A stretch of 64,000 nt of DNA from the NCBI GenBank assembly GCA_009720755.1, contig WNKV01000022.1, forward strand, positions 37,278 to 101,277. Reading direction: 5' to 3'. The notes beneath the pieces were generated by a model. That model was not told where the DNA came from, did not search any database, and was given only the letters and a program-made list of their open reading frames with translations. A program made the position numbers and the translations under genes. Origin of the DNA: Rhodoplanes serenus. GTDB taxonomy: Bacteria; Pseudomonadota; Alphaproteobacteria; Rhizobiales; Xanthobacteraceae. Numbering within the stretch: the first letter of the stretch is position 1; each line of letters begins with the position of its first letter. Of the stretch, positions 1 to 10,304 are shown piece after piece.

Positions 1-1138
1 GGGCGTCGTCGTAGCCGAAGGCGTTCTTCACCACCGAGCAGAAGAACAGGCAGACCACGCCGACCACGAGGCCGAGCACGATCGAGCCCATCGGACCCGC
101 GAAGCCGGCCGCCGGGGTGACGGCGACGAGGCCGGCGATGCAGCCCGACAGCGCGCCGAGCAGCGACGGCTTGCCCTTGACGACCCACTCGGCGAACATC
201 CACGACAGCGCCGCCGCGGCGGTGGCCACGAAGGTGTTGGTCATCGCCAGCGCGGCCGCGCCGCTCGCCTCGAGGGCCGAGCCGGCATTGAAGCCGAACC
301 ACCCCACCCACAGCAGCGCGGCGCCGATCATGGTCTGGGTCAGCGAGTGGGGCGGCATCAGCTCCTTGCCAAAGCCGATGCGGCGGCCGACCAGCAGCGC
401 CCCGACCAGGCCGGCGATGCCGGCATTGATGTGCACCACCGTGCCGCCGGCGAAGTCGAGCGCGCCCCACGAGAAGATCTGACCCGCATCGGCCATCACC
501 TCGTCGAGCTTGGCCTGCGCGGCGGCCTTGGCGACCGCGTCGGTCGCGGCGGCGACGGCCGCGGCGGCATCGGCGATCGCGTCGGGGCCGGCCCAGTACC
601 AGACCATGTGGGCGATCGGGAAGTAGATCAGCGTGATCCACAGCGGGATGAACAGGGCGAGCGCCGAGAACTTCATCCGCTCCGCGAAGGCGCCGACGAT
701 GAGGGCGGGCGTGATCGCCGCGAAGGTCATCTGGAAGCAGACATAGATCAGCTCCGAGATGTTGGCCCCGACCGAGAAGGTCGCCGCCTTGGTCTCGGGC
801 GTGACGCCGGCGAGGAACAGCTTGGAGAAGCCGCCGATATAGGGCGAGCCGCCCGTGAAGGTGACGCTGTAGCCGTAGATCGCCCACAGCAGGATGGCGA
901 CGCACACCGTGTAGAAGACGTGCGCCAGCACCGACAGCATGTTCTTGCTGCGCACCAGGCCGCCGTAGAACAGCGCCAGGCCGGGAATGATCATCAGCAG
1001 GATCAGCACCGCCGAGGTCATCACCCAGGCGTTGTCACCCTTGTTGACGGTGGGCTCGGCCGCCACGGCGGGTACCGCCGCCAGCATCGCGACCGCGAGG
1101 GCCGTGATCCCGGCACGAATCGGAAGTCTGAGTGTCAT
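1..1138 (-). CDS. amtB: Ammonium transporter AmtB, C-terminus beyond window
   Basis: Inner-membrane ammonium channel of the Amt/MEP/Rh family. About 379 residues are visible and the C-terminus runs off the window edge. The protein starts with a cleavable signal peptide (hydrophobic stretch ending in AVAA near residue 27), as in other AmtB proteins, followed by many membrane segments. Family hallmarks include FYGGLVRSKN near residue 57 and the stretch GALDFAGGTVVHINAG, which carries the first pore histidine. An Ala/Lys/Asp-rich insert of about 35 residues (around DAIADAAAAVAAATDAVAKA) precedes that stretch and is typical of Hyphomicrobiales AmtB. The gene lies 28 bp downstream of a P-II gene on the same strand, the usual glnK-amtB arrangement in which GlnK blocks the channel when nitrogen is plentiful. 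Confidence 0.95.
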   Translation of the reverse strand, partial: MTLRLPIRAGITALAVAMLAAVPAVAAEPTVNKGDNAWVMTSAVLILLMIIPGLALFYGGLVRSKNMLSVLAHVFYTVCVAILLWAIYGYSVTFTGGSPYIGGFSKLFLAGVTPETKAATFSVGANISELIYVCFQMTFAAITPALIVGAFAERMKFSALALFIPLWITLIYFPIAHMVWYWAGPDAIADAAAAVAAATDAVAKAAAQAKLDEVMADAGQIFSWGALDFAGGTVVHINAGIAGLVGALLVGRRIGFGKELMPPHSLTQTMIGAALLWVGWFGFNAGSALEASGAAALAMTNTFVATAAAALSWMFAEWVVKGKPSLLGALSGCIAGLVAVTPAAGFAGPMGSIVLGLVVGVVCLFFCSVVKNAFGYDDA

Positions 1139-1166
1139 CGTTTCGCTCCTGTCCGATGGGTGCGGG

Positions 1167-1778
<612 letters not shown>

Positions 1779-1946
1779 TCAGACGTGCACGTGGCCCAGG
1801 GGGCCGGCAGCCGCGCCGCGAGGCGACAGGCGGGGCTCGGCGACCGCCGGGCCTGCAAGGCCGCTGAATGGACGAGGACAACGATTCGACCGGCGCGGCC
1901 ACAGGCGTCGCGCCGGGACCCGGGACCGGATCAGACGGCGCCGTGC

Positions 1947-2348
<402 letters not shown>

Positions 2349-2523
2349 TAGTCCCGCGGCGCCGGGACCCGACGACGCCGGCATCGACGGCACCGGCCCC
2401 CTCGATCCCTCGCTGTCGGCGCGCCGGCCAGATGCCGGCGACGCAACGACGCGCCGCACCCTACGACAAGCCGCGGCCGCCGTCAGCTTTCGCGTCGCCG
2501 GTGCGGACCGGCCGGTCGCCGGC

Positions 2524-3393
2524 TCAGCGGGTGCGGGTGCGGATGACGCCTTCCTGCGCCACCGACGAGATCAGCGTGCCGTCGCGCGTGAAGATCAGCC
2601 CGCGGCCAAAGCCGCGGCCGCCGCCCCCGCTGGGGCTGTCCTGGCAGTACAGCAGCCAGTCGTCGGCGCGGAACGGCCGGTGGAACCACATGGCGTGATC
2701 GAGGCTCGCCGCCATGATGTCCTTCTCGAACAGGGTACGGCCGTGCGGGATCATGGCGGCGTCGAGCAGCAGCATGTCGGACGCATAGGCGAGCACGCAA
2801 CGGTGAATCGCCGGCTCGTCGGGCAGCCGCCCGGTGGTGCGAATCCAGACGTGGAAGCGCCCTTCCGGATGCGCCTTGCCGAGATAGCGCTCGAACTCCA
2901 CCGGCCGCAGCTCGATCGGCCGCTCGCGCTCGAAATAGCCGCGGACCGGATCGGGCATGCGGGGCAGGATGCGCTCCTTCAGCTCGGCCTCGCTCGGCAG
3001 GCTTTCGGGCGGCGCCACGTCGGGCATCGGGAACTGATGCTCGATGCCGTTCTCGGCGCCGTGGAACGACACCATGGTGGAGTAGATCGGCCGGCCGTGC
3101 TGAATGGCCGTGACCCGGCGGGTGGTGTAGCTCTTGCCGTCACGCAGCCGCTCGACCTGGTAGATGATCGGCACCTTGGGGTCGCCGGGCAGCAGGAAGT
3201 AGGCGTGCAGCGAATGGGGCGGCCGCTCGGCCAGCTCGTCGACGGTGCGGCAGGCGGCGACCAGCGCCTGGCCGATCACCTGGCCGCCGAACACGCGCTG
3301 CCAGCCGGACTGGGGCGAGCGCCCGCGGAACAGGTTCACCTCGAGCGGCTCGAGATCGATGACGGAGAGCAGGTGCTGGACGGCGGACGCCAT
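2524..3393 (-). CDS. tesB: Acyl-CoA thioesterase II (TesB)
   Basis: 289 residues, the usual TesB length, with the double hot-dog fold sequence: N-terminal LEVNLFRGRSPQSGWQRVFGGQVIGQAL and C-terminal half ASLDHAMWFHRPFRADDWLLY, which holds the conserved Asp/His region. It hydrolyses medium- to long-chain acyl-CoA to free fatty acid and CoA in the cytoplasm. The gene stands alone, divergent from the UbiH-type gene at 3635, with 241 bp between the two starts. Confidence 0.95.
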   Translation of the reverse strand: MASAVQHLLSVIDLEPLEVNLFRGRSPQSGWQRVFGGQVIGQALVAACRTVDELAERPPHSLHAYFLLPGDPKVPIIYQVERLRDGKSYTTRRVTAIQHGRPIYSTMVSFHGAENGIEHQFPMPDVAPPESLPSEAELKERILPRMPDPVRGYFERERPIELRPVEFERYLGKAHPEGRFHVWIRTTGRLPDEPAIHRCVLAYASDMLLLDAAMIPHGRTLFEKDIMAASLDHAMWFHRPFRADDWLLYCQDSPSGGGGRGFGRGLIFTRDGTLISSVAQEGVIRTRTR

Positions 3394-3634
3394 GAGAGAA
3401 GGTCCTGGACGGCGGAGGCAAAGGATGGTGGGAAGCCCCCGTCAGTGACGCCGCACCTCCGGCAATGTCAAGGCGAGCCACGGTCGGGCCGTCGACGGAC
3501 GCGGTGGCCGCAGCCCGCCCCGGCGCACCGCCGGCGGCCCTACCGGCGGCCCCGCATGGCCCAGCGGCCGGCGGCGGTGCTATAGATCGCGGGCCGCCGC
3601 ATGAGCCTCCGCGCCGGCGAAGAACTGGACCCGC

Positions 3635-4894
3635 ATGACCATCGCGACGCCCCCCGACCCGTACACCGCCCTCCCTGCCGCACCGCGCACGCAAGTGCTG
3701 ATCGCCGGCGGCGGCTTCGCCGGCCTGGCGCTGGCGATCGCACTGCGCGAGGCGCTCGGCCCCGCCTTCGGCATCGTGGTGGCTGACCCGGCGCGCGACC
3801 GCCCGGCGCCGGATGCGCGCGCCTCGGCGATCGCGGCGGCGAGCCGGCGCATGCTGGAGTCGCTCGGCGCCTGGGGCGCGGTGGCGCCGGCCGCCCAGGA
3901 CGTGCTCGACATGGTGATCACCGACAGCCGGCTCGACGATGCCGTGCGGCCGGTGCTGCTCACCTTCGCGGGCGAGGTGGCGCCCGGCGAGCCCTTCGCC
4001 CAGCTGGTCGAGAACGGCGTGCTGCTGGCGGCGCTGCGGGCGCGGGCCGAGGCCGTCGGCCTCGATCTGCGCGCCGTCGCGGTCACCGGCTACGAGGCCG
4101 GGCCGCACGGCGTCACGGCGCAGCTCTCGGACGGCACGACGATCGCGGCCGCCCTGCTGGTCGCCGCCGACGGCATGCGGTCGCGCCTGCGCGATCTCGC
4201 CGGCATCGGCACGGTCGGCTGGGAGTACGGCCAGTCCGGCATCGTCACCACGGTGGCGCACGAGCGCGACCATCACGGCCGCGCCACCGAGCACTTCCTG
4301 CCGGCCGGGCCGTTCGCCATCCTGCCGCTGACCGGGCGGCGCAGCTCGCTCGTCTGGGTCGAGACGACCGACGAGGCGAACCGCATCGTCGCCCTGCCGG
4401 ACGACGGCTTCCTGGCCGAGCTGGAGACGCGGTTCGGGCTGCATCTCGGCGCGCTCTCGCTGGCCGGGCCGCGCCAGGCGTTCCCGCTCGGGCTGACCAT
4501 CGCTCGCAGCCTGGTGACCGACCGGCTGGCGCTGATCGGCGACGCCGCCCACCGGGTGCATCCGATCGCCGGCCAGGGCCTCAATCTCGGGCTGCGCGAC
4601 GTCGCGGCGCTGGCCGAGACCATCGCGGACGCGGCCCGGCTCGGCCTCGACATCGGCGCCGCCGACGTGCTGGAGCGCTACCAGCGCTGGCGGCGCTTCG
4701 ACGCGATGACCATGGGGCTCGCCACCGACGGCCTCAACCGGCTGTTCTCGAACCATTCCGACGTGCTGCGCCTGGTCCGCGATCTCGGCCTCGGCCTGGT
4801 CGACCGCGCCCCCGCCCTCAAGCGCCTGTTCGTCCAGGAGGCCGCCGGCGTGTCGGGCGCGGTGCCGCGGCTGATGCGCGGCGAGGCGCTGTAG
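3635..4894 (+). CDS. UbiH/UbiF/COQ6-family FAD monooxygenase
   Basis: 419-residue flavoprotein hydroxylase of the ubiquinone-biosynthesis family. The FAD dinucleotide motif (VLIAGGGFAGLALAIAL, residues about 19-35), the DG motif (VAADGMRSRLRD) and the GD motif (GDAAHRVHPIAGQGLNLGLRD) are all present in the expected order. Members hydroxylate the benzoquinone ring precursor of ubiquinone. The position hydroxylated (UbiH, UbiI, UbiF or the broad UbiL/UbiM type) cannot be read from the sequence, so no symbol is given. Confidence 0.88.
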   Translation: MTIATPPDPYTALPAAPRTQVLIAGGGFAGLALAIALREALGPAFGIVVADPARDRPAPDARASAIAAASRRMLESLGAWGAVAPAAQDVLDMVITDSRLDDAVRPVLLTFAGEVAPGEPFAQLVENGVLLAALRARAEAVGLDLRAVAVTGYEAGPHGVTAQLSDGTTIAAALLVAADGMRSRLRDLAGIGTVGWEYGQSGIVTTVAHERDHHGRATEHFLPAGPFAILPLTGRRSSLVWVETTDEANRIVALPDDGFLAELETRFGLHLGALSLAGPRQAFPLGLTIARSLVTDRLALIGDAAHRVHPIAGQGLNLGLRDVAALAETIADAARLGLDIGAADVLERYQRWRRFDAMTMGLATDGLNRLFSNHSDVLRLVRDLGLGLVDRAPALKRLFVQEAAGVSGAVPRLMRGEAL

Positions 4895-5080
4895 CGGACG
4901 CCGCCACAGGCGGAGCAGAAACCTGCTCGCCGCCGACGGCACCGCGATGTAAGAAACGCGACCCGGTTCGCGACGCCACCGTGAGGGCTGTCGGCACGCC
5001 GCTTCGACCGCGGCGTGACGATGCTCCGTTGCCCGCCCGCAGAAGCGGTGACGACGACCTTTTCGCCTGCGGGTTCGCCG

Positions 5081-6370
5081 ATGCCGATCAAAAAGCCACT
5101 CGAAGCCATCTCCGTCGTGGTCGTCGCGGCCCTGGTGTTCGCGGTCGTCTTCACCGTCTACGCGCTGAGTCCAGTCAAGACCTCCGCCGATTCCCGCTGG
5201 TCGCTGCACACGTCGATGAGCCTGATCCGCGGCCAAGGCGGCGCCTTGACGGCTTACGGGCCGGTGATCGAGTCGACAGGCTTCTACGCCATCGAGCACT
5301 GCCGCGGCGAGCCGCGGACCATGTTCCCGATCGGTGTGTCGGTTCTGGCTACGCCGGCCGTGCTGGTGGCATCGCTCGTCTCACCGGAGTTCGAGACCCG
5401 CCTCGCGAACCATGTGCCCGAGACGGTCGAGAAGATCATCGCATCGATCTTCAGCGCGCTCGCCGCGGCCGTGTTCTTCGTGCTGGTCCACATGCGCTTC
5501 CCGAGCCTCGCGGTGGCCGGTGGAACGACGCTGGTGTTCGCCTTCGGCACGTCGATGTGGTCGGTGTCGAGCCGCGCTCTGTGGCAGCACGGTCCGCTGG
5601 TGCTGATGCTCGTCGTGGCGATGCTGATCCTGCAATCGGCCCGCACCCGGCCCACGGTCGCGCCGTTCGCCGCCTTGCCCCTCGCCGCCGCCTTCGTGAT
5701 TCGCCCCACGGCGGCCGTGCCGATCGCCGTGCTCGGCCTCTATCTGCTGATCGTCCACCGGACGATGGTTTGGCGCTTCCTGCTGCTGGCCGCCCTGGTC
5801 GCGGTGCCCTGGCTCGTCTTCAACGAGGTGACCTGCGGGTCGCCGCTCCCGTCCTACTACAACCCCGGGCGGGTCGGCGGCTCGTCGACGGTCGCCGACG
5901 CTCTTCTCGGCAACCTCGTCAGCCCGAGCCGCGGCCTGTTCGTCTACTCGCCCGTGCTGCTGCTCGCGATCACCGGCTTCGTCGTCGCAGTGCGGCAGCC
6001 GGCCGATCGGACGCTGGCGATCGCATTCGGCGCCATCGTGATCGTCCATTGGCTCCAGGTGTCCCGATTTCCGCATTGGTGGCTCGGGCACAGCTACGGT
6101 CCGCGGGCGATGTCCGACGTCCTCCCTTTCCTGGTCTGGTTCCTGCCGTTCAACGTGGCCGGGCTGGCCGGCCCGCATGCTCGGCCGCGCATGGCCGGCA
6201 CCGTCTTGATCGGCACCATCTTGGCCGGCATCCTCGCGGCGGCGAGCATTGGCATGCACGCGGCCGGCGCGCTGCGGCGCGAGCCACACTACTGGAACGC
6301 GACTCCCGTGAGTGTCGACCACGCGCCGTCCCGGCTATGGGACTGGCGGGACCCGCCGTTCTTACGCTGA
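5081..6370 (+). CDS. Polytopic membrane protein, possible GT39-type glycosyltransferase
   Basis: About 429 residues and strongly hydrophobic, with roughly ten membrane segments beginning at ISVVVVAALVFAVVFTVYAL. A long periplasmic loop follows the first segment, as in lipid-linked-sugar glycosyltransferases of the GT39/ArnT type. A late motif (WWLGHSYGPRAMSDVLPFL) resembles the W-x-Y-G-P-R stretch seen in bacterial membrane proteins of that group. A catalytic Asp pair typical of ArnT is not obvious, so function stays open. The ATG at 5081 is preferred; an in-frame GTG at 5015 would add 22 less hydrophobic residues. Neither has a clear ribosome binding site. It is monocistronic. Confidence 0.75.
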   Translation: MPIKKPLEAISVVVVAALVFAVVFTVYALSPVKTSADSRWSLHTSMSLIRGQGGALTAYGPVIESTGFYAIEHCRGEPRTMFPIGVSVLATPAVLVASLVSPEFETRLANHVPETVEKIIASIFSALAAAVFFVLVHMRFPSLAVAGGTTLVFAFGTSMWSVSSRALWQHGPLVLMLVVAMLILQSARTRPTVAPFAALPLAAAFVIRPTAAVPIAVLGLYLLIVHRTMVWRFLLLAALVAVPWLVFNEVTCGSPLPSYYNPGRVGGSSTVADALLGNLVSPSRGLFVYSPVLLLAITGFVVAVRQPADRTLAIAFGAIVIVHWLQVSRFPHWWLGHSYGPRAMSDVLPFLVWFLPFNVAGLAGPHARPRMAGTVLIGTILAGILAAASIGMHAAGALRREPHYWNATPVSVDHAPSRLWDWRDPPFLR

Positions 6371-6412
6371 GCCACAGGCAGGCCGCGACCCGCGGGCGGG
6401 GCCGTCAGCGGG

Positions 6413-7045
6413 TCACACCATCGGAATGCCGCCGACATGCTCACGGAACGCCGGGCGCGCCTCGATCGCCGTGTACCAGCGCTCGATGTTGGACAGGCTC
6501 GGCCGCTCGACCACCAGCTCCAGGAAGCGCCGCACCAGCACGGCGAGCGGGATGTCGCCGTACGAGAAGGTGTCGCCGGCCAGATAGGCCGAGCCGGCCA
6601 GCGCGGCGTCGAGGATCGTCATGGCGGCGATGCTCGTCTCGGTCGCCGCAGCGATCGCGGCGGCGTCGCGCTGCGCCGCCGGCGTGCGCACCAGGCCGAT
6701 GAACACCGGACGGAACACCGGCGAGGCGGCCGTCAGCTCCCAATCCATCCACTGGCTGGCGCGGGCGCGGTCGCGGCGATCGGCCGGCTCCAGCGTCGTG
6801 CCCGCAGACCCCGCGGGATTGGCCGCCAGATAGCGCAGAATGGTGTTGGATTCCCACAGCACGAAGCCGTCGTCCTCGATGGTGGGGACGAAGCCGTTGG
6901 GGTTCTTGGCCAGGTACTCGGGCTCGCGGTTGCCGCCGAACGGCCCGCCGAGATCGACGCGCTCGTGCGGCAGGGCGAGCTCGCCCACCGCCCACATCAC
7001 CTTCTGGACATTGGCCGAGGTGGTGCGGCCCCAGATCTTCAGCAT
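6413..7045 (-). CDS. Glutathione S-transferase family protein
   Basis: 210 residues with a thioredoxin-fold N-terminal domain (MLKIWGRTTSANVQKVMWAV) and the glutathione-binding loop NPNGFVPTIEDDGFVLWESNTILRYL, whose Pro-Thr-Ile and Glu-Ser are the usual gamma-glutamyl contacts. An all-helical C-terminal domain follows. The start at MLKIWGR fits the domain; longer in-frame extensions are arginine-rich and not GST-like. Substrate unknown. It follows the Trm112 gene at 98 bp on the same strand and may be read with it. Confidence 0.9.
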   Translation of the reverse strand: MLKIWGRTTSANVQKVMWAVGELALPHERVDLGGPFGGNREPEYLAKNPNGFVPTIEDDGFVLWESNTILRYLAANPAGSAGTTLEPADRRDRARASQWMDWELTAASPVFRPVFIGLVRTPAAQRDAAAIAAATETSIAAMTILDAALAGSAYLAGDTFSYGDIPLAVLVRRFLELVVERPSLSNIERWYTAIEARPAFREHVGGIPMV

Positions 7046-7142
7046 GACGAGCGCTCCGGAGGTCGGGTGTCGGACGGGCCGGCGCGCCGTGCGGGTCCGG
7101 AGGCCGGCGTCGAGATCGGAAAGGGGTGGGACACGAGAGCCG

Positions 7143-7343
7143 TCAGTCGAGACGGCGCGCCTCGTCGACCAGCATGATCGGGATGCCATCACGGATCGGA
7201 TAGGCGAGCCGGGCGGCGCGCGACACCAGCTCCTGGCGCGCCGCATCGTATTCGAGCGGCCCCTTGGTCAGCGGACAGACGAGGATTTCGAGAAGCTTGG
7301 GATCGACGGAGCCGGTCGCACGGTCGGAAGGAAGCGAGGTCAT
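7143..7343 (-). CDS. Trm112 family (UPF0434, YcaR-like) small protein
   Basis: 66 residues. The core [20 protein letters not shown] followed by [21 protein letters not shown] is the UPF0434/Trm112 zinc-ribbon-like fold. In bacteria these small proteins are thought to partner methyltransferases or other enzymes; only one cysteine of the usual set is visible, so metal binding is doubtful. The start is [11 protein letters not shown]. It is downstream of the LON-domain gene (151 bp), as in many related genomes. Confidence 0.85.
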   Translation of the reverse strand: MTSLPSDRATGSVDPKLLEILVCPLTKGPLEYDAARQELVSRAARLAYPIRDGIPIMLVDEARRLD

Positions 7344-7494
7344 GCCGAGTACTGTCCGTTGCAGCGAGGGCGGGCGACGACGACGCCGCCACCAGAGCGC
7401 CTCCGCGGCGGCGAAGACGCCGGCGCGGAGGATAGAGCATTTCGGCCGCCGCGGCACCCCGGCTCCGGCGCGCCGCCGCCGCGGCACCGGCGGA

Positions 7495-8169
7495 TCATTG
7501 CAGCGGCGCGTCGCCGGGAGTGCGGCCCTTGGCCAGCTCGATCTCGGTGACGGCGACCAGGATCTCGGCCCGGGCCTTCAGGTCCGGGGCCTCCAGCATG
7601 GCCTGCTTCTCGGCCGGTCCGTAGGGCGACATCATCGCGAGCGCGTTGACCAGCGCCTCGTTGGGGGCGTTCTCGATACCCTCCCAGTCGGCCTTCAGCT
7701 TGTTGGCCTCCAGGAAGTCACGCAGCGCCCGCAGCAGGGCGGTGCGGTCGACCTCCCGCTCGCCCTTGCGGGCGACGAAGTCGTCGGCGAACGGGGCGTA
7801 GCTGACCAGCGCCTGCCGGTACGGCGTGTCGGCGGCCAGCTCGTGCTCGACCCGGAACCGGGCGACGCCAGTGAGCTGGATCAGGTAGCGCCCGTCGCCG
7901 GTCTCGGCGAACTGGGTGATGCGACCGACGCAGCCGACCCGGAACAGGTTCGGCTTGTCGTCGGGCCCGGGATGGGCGCTGTCGGGCTGGATCATCCCGA
8001 TCAGGCGGTGGCCGTGCCGCAGGGCATCGTCCACCATGGCGAGATAGCGCGGCTCGAAGATGTTGAGCGGCATCTGGCCGCGCGGCAGCAGCAGCGCGCC
8101 CGACAGCGGGAACAGCGACAGGGTGGACGGCAGATCCGCGGGGCCCCGGTAGACCGCGTTCATCGGCAT
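7495..8169 (-). CDS. LON N-terminal (substrate-binding) domain protein
   Basis: 224 residues made of a stand-alone LON substrate-binding domain: [34 protein letters not shown] at the start, and no AAA or Ser-Lys protease domain. Family members are often called peptidase S16 by similarity but cannot be proteolytic alone. It may help recruit substrates or chaperone, which fits the CnoX-type thioredoxin gene 34 bp upstream on the same strand. A second ATG two codons downstream could also serve. Confidence 0.9.
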   Translation of the reverse strand: MPMNAVYRGPADLPSTLSLFPLSGALLLPRGQMPLNIFEPRYLAMVDDALRHGHRLIGMIQPDSAHPGPDDKPNLFRVGCVGRITQFAETGDGRYLIQLTGVARFRVEHELAADTPYRQALVSYAPFADDFVARKGEREVDRTALLRALRDFLEANKLKADWEGIENAPNEALVNALAMMSPYGPAEKQAMLEAPDLKARAEILVAVTEIELAKGRTPGDAPLQ

Positions 8170-8203
8170 GGCGGCTCTCCCTGCGACCGGCGGGGCCGGC
8201 GCC

Positions 8204-9115
8204 TCAGGCGAACAGGATCGAGGACAGGCGGCGGCGCCCGGTCACGGTGGCCTCGTCGGTCGGCCCCCACGCCTCGAACAGCTGGACGAGCTGCTTGCGC
8301 GCTCCGTCCTCGTTCCACTGGCGATCGCGGCGCACGATCTCCAGAAGGTGGTCGACCGTCTCGGCGCGGCGCCCCTTGGCATTGAGCGCGAGAGCCAGAT
8401 CGAAGCGAGCCTGGTGGTCGCGCGGATCGGCGGCGAGCCGCTTCTCCAGCTCGACGATCGGCCCCAGCGAGGCGGCCTGCTCGGCCACCTCCAGGGCGGC
8501 GGCCGCCGCCGTGACGGCGGCCTGGTTGCGCTTGGCGGCCGGCACCTGGTCGAGGATCTGGCGGGCCTCGTCCAGCGCGCCGGTCTCGATGTGGCAGCGC
8601 GCCAGCCCGGCCATGGCGTGGACGCTTTCGGGATCGTGTTGCAGCACCTCGGCGTAGATCTCGGCGGCGCCGGCGGCGTCGCCCTCCACCAGCGCCGCGT
8701 CGGCGGCCTCCAGGGCCTGCTGCACGGCGTCGTCGGGACCGCCGAGCTTGCCGCGGGTCAGCCGCTCCAGGAAGGCGACCACCTGGCTCTCCGGCAGGGC
8801 GCCCATGAAGCCGTCGGCCGGCTGACCGTTGACGAAGGCGATCACCGCCGGGATCGACTGGATGCCCATCTGCTGCGGGATGGCGCGGTGCTCGTCGATG
8901 TTCATCTTGACGAGCTTGACCTTGCCCTTGGCGGCGCGGACCACCTTCTCCAGAATCGGGGTGAGCTGCTTGCAGGGCTGGCACCAGGGCGCCCAGAAGT
9001 CGACCAGCACCGGCTGCCGGCGCGACTCCTCGATCACGTCCTTCATGAAGCCCTGGGTGGTCGTGTCCTTGACGAGCCCGTCCGCGGCCACCGCCGCTCC
9101 GCCGTTCTGCAACAT
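8204..9115 (-). CDS. cnoX: Thioredoxin-domain co-chaperone, CnoX/YbbN type
   Basis: 303 residues. A thioredoxin domain (residues about 15-120) carries the active site WCQPC at 44-48, and a long alanine-rich TPR-like C-terminal half follows. This two-part design is that of CnoX (YbbN), which guards folding clients under oxidative stress and hands them to GroEL or DnaK. Unlike the Escherichia coli protein, this one keeps both redox cysteines, as alphaproteobacterial homologues do, so it may also act as a reductase. It leads the run cnoX, LON-domain, Trm112. Confidence 0.9.
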   Translation of the reverse strand: MLQNGGAAVAADGLVKDTTTQGFMKDVIEESRRQPVLVDFWAPWCQPCKQLTPILEKVVRAAKGKVKLVKMNIDEHRAIPQQMGIQSIPAVIAFVNGQPADGFMGALPESQVVAFLERLTRGKLGGPDDAVQQALEAADAALVEGDAAGAAEIYAEVLQHDPESVHAMAGLARCHIETGALDEARQILDQVPAAKRNQAAVTAAAAALEVAEQAASLGPIVELEKRLAADPRDHQARFDLALALNAKGRRAETVDHLLEIVRRDRQWNEDGARKQLVQLFEAWGPTDEATVTGRRRLSSILFA

Positions 9116-9199
9116 CTGGAATCCGTCCTCTACCGGGCTGCCGCCGCGCCCCTTCGCCCGACTACATGGGGAAGCGCGGAACTCATTGCAATCGCGACC

Positions 9200-9718
9200 T
9201 CAATCGGACCCGCCGGGGGCCGGCCCGGAGACCGCGACAAGGCGCGGCTCGTGGCCGGTGTGGCGCAGAAAGCGGACGAGATCGTCCGGCGCGACGGCGG
9301 TCGTCATGGTGTTGACCAACGGATGATAGTTCAAGGGGCTCGTCGCCATCATCGGACGGTCCAGCACCACGGTGACGCGCGCGTCGGTGTCGTTGAGGGC
9401 CGCGAACGGGGTGACCGAGCCGGGCTCCACCGCGAGGGTCTCGCGCAGCAGATCGGCCGAGCCGAACGAGAAGCGGCCCGAGGCGCCCAGCCGCCGATGC
9501 AGGCCCTTCAGGTCGATCGCCGCATCCTCGAGCGCCACCACCAGGAACAGCGCGTCACGCTTGTCCTTGAGGAACAGGTTCTTGGTGTGGCCACCGGGAA
9601 TCTCGCCGCGCAGCGCTGTCGACTCCCGGACGGTGAAGACCGGCGGGTGCCGCACCGTCCGGTGCGCGATGCCGAGGCGGTCGAGGCAGGCGAACAGGTC
9701 GTCGGGGGTGGCGGGCAT
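9200..9718 (-). CDS. Prolyl-tRNA editing protein, YbaK/ProX family
   Basis: 172 residues. The YbaK/EbsC fold is shown by GIAHRTVRHPPVFTVRES, the lysine in GGHTKNLFLKDKR and the C-terminal GSVTPFAALND. Such proteins deacylate Ala- or Cys-tRNA(Pro) in trans to keep proline codons accurate. The start MPATPDDLFACLDRLGIAH is taken because the 31 residues upstream in frame are not conserved. It lies 84 bp before the thioredoxin gene and may head the same run of minus-strand genes. Confidence 0.88.
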   Translation of the reverse strand: MPATPDDLFACLDRLGIAHRTVRHPPVFTVRESTALRGEIPGGHTKNLFLKDKRDALFLVVALEDAAIDLKGLHRRLGASGRFSFGSADLLRETLAVEPGSVTPFAALNDTDARVTVVLDRPMMATSPLNYHPLVNTMTTAVAPDDLVRFLRHTGHEPRLVAVSGPAPGGSD

Positions 9719-9872
9719 GATGGTGTCGGCGATCGGGTTCGGCGGATCGGGCTCGGCGATCGAGGCGCCGCACTGGAGCCTGCCGGCCGGCGGCCCGTCA
9801 ACCCTGTCCACAGGCGTGAGAGCCTGAAACCATGGTATCGCGACGGCCCGCCATGTCGGTGTTTCACGACGG

Positions 9873-9901
9873 TTGCCAAGCCGATCGAGTTTGGGTAGAG
9901 A
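9873..9901 (+). promoter_or_regulatory. Putative sigma-70 promoter of tRNA-Gly
   Basis: TTGCCA (9873-9878), a 17-bp spacer and TAGAGA (9896-9901) lie 30 bp before the tRNA. The -10 match is poor. The tRNA-Arg gene has the same TTGCCA -35 element at a similar position. Confidence 0.4.
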
Positions 9902-9931
9902 TGCGCCCCGGTGGCGGTGCCGCCGCAGGAT

Positions 9932-10006
9932 GCGGGTGTAGCTCAGGGGTAGAGCACAACCTTGCCAAGGTTGGGGTCGAGGGTTCGAATCCCTTCGCCC
10001 GCTCCA
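9932..10006 (+). tRNA. tRNA-Gly (GCC)
   Basis: Complete cloverleaf: acceptor arm GCGGGTG paired with CGCCCGC, D-loop GTAGCTCAGGGGTAGAGC, anticodon stem ACCTT-GCC-AAGGT with anticodon GCC, T-arm GAGGGTTCGAATCCCTT, discriminator T and an encoded CCA. Reads glycine codons GGC and GGT. Confidence 0.97.
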
Positions 10007-10056
10007 ATTCCGCTCGGTTTCGGGCGTCTCCGCCGATATTTTTCAGGACGAGTAGG

Positions 10057-10257
10057 ATGTTGCCGGTGGTATTGCGCCGTTTGGGCATCGATCCCGTCGC
10101 CTCCGAGCCAGTCGCCGGACGCTTCAAGACCGCGCCGCTGTTCGTCCCGCTCTATCGCAGCAACACGTCGATCCGCCTCAACGCGCGGCCGCCGCACCAT
10201 GCGTTGGCCCGCCGCCAGCTCGGCCGCCTGGTCGAGCCGCGCCGCCGCGTCTCCTGA
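10057..10257 (+). CDS. Possible small basic protein, 66 residues
   Basis: A short open frame beginning MLPVVLRRLGIDPVASEPVA and ending in an arginine-rich tail. A purine-rich CAGGA lies 9-10 nt before the ATG. It follows tRNA-Gly by 50 bp and ends 48 bp before the MITE-like element. The composition (Arg, Pro, Ala) is also what random GC-rich sequence gives, and I do not recognise the protein, so it may not be a gene. Confidence 0.3.
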   Translation: MLPVVLRRLGIDPVASEPVAGRFKTAPLFVPLYRSNTSIRLNARPPHHALARRQLGRLVEPRRRVS

Positions 10258-10304
10258 CGACGGGCACGTCCGGCGGACGAGCGGAAGGACGGACGCCCGG
10301 CCTT

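Noticed and set aside
2430..2465. Second sigma-54-like site upstream of the first P-II gene
   Set aside because: The GG and GC elements are 9 bp apart where 10 are required, and the rest of the match is poor.
5015..5080. GTG start extending the membrane protein upstream by 22 residues
   Set aside because: No ribosome binding site and no membrane-protein character in the added residues; the ATG at 5081 begins a normal first segment.
8168..9898. Long plus-strand frame opposite the LON-domain and thioredoxin genes
   Set aside because: Low-complexity His/Arg/Gly sequence, the shadow of real genes on the minus strand.
9864..10200. Minus-strand frames with GAGEGIRTLDPNLGKVVLYP and KGFEPSTPTLARLCS
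   Set aside because: False translations across tRNA-Gly.
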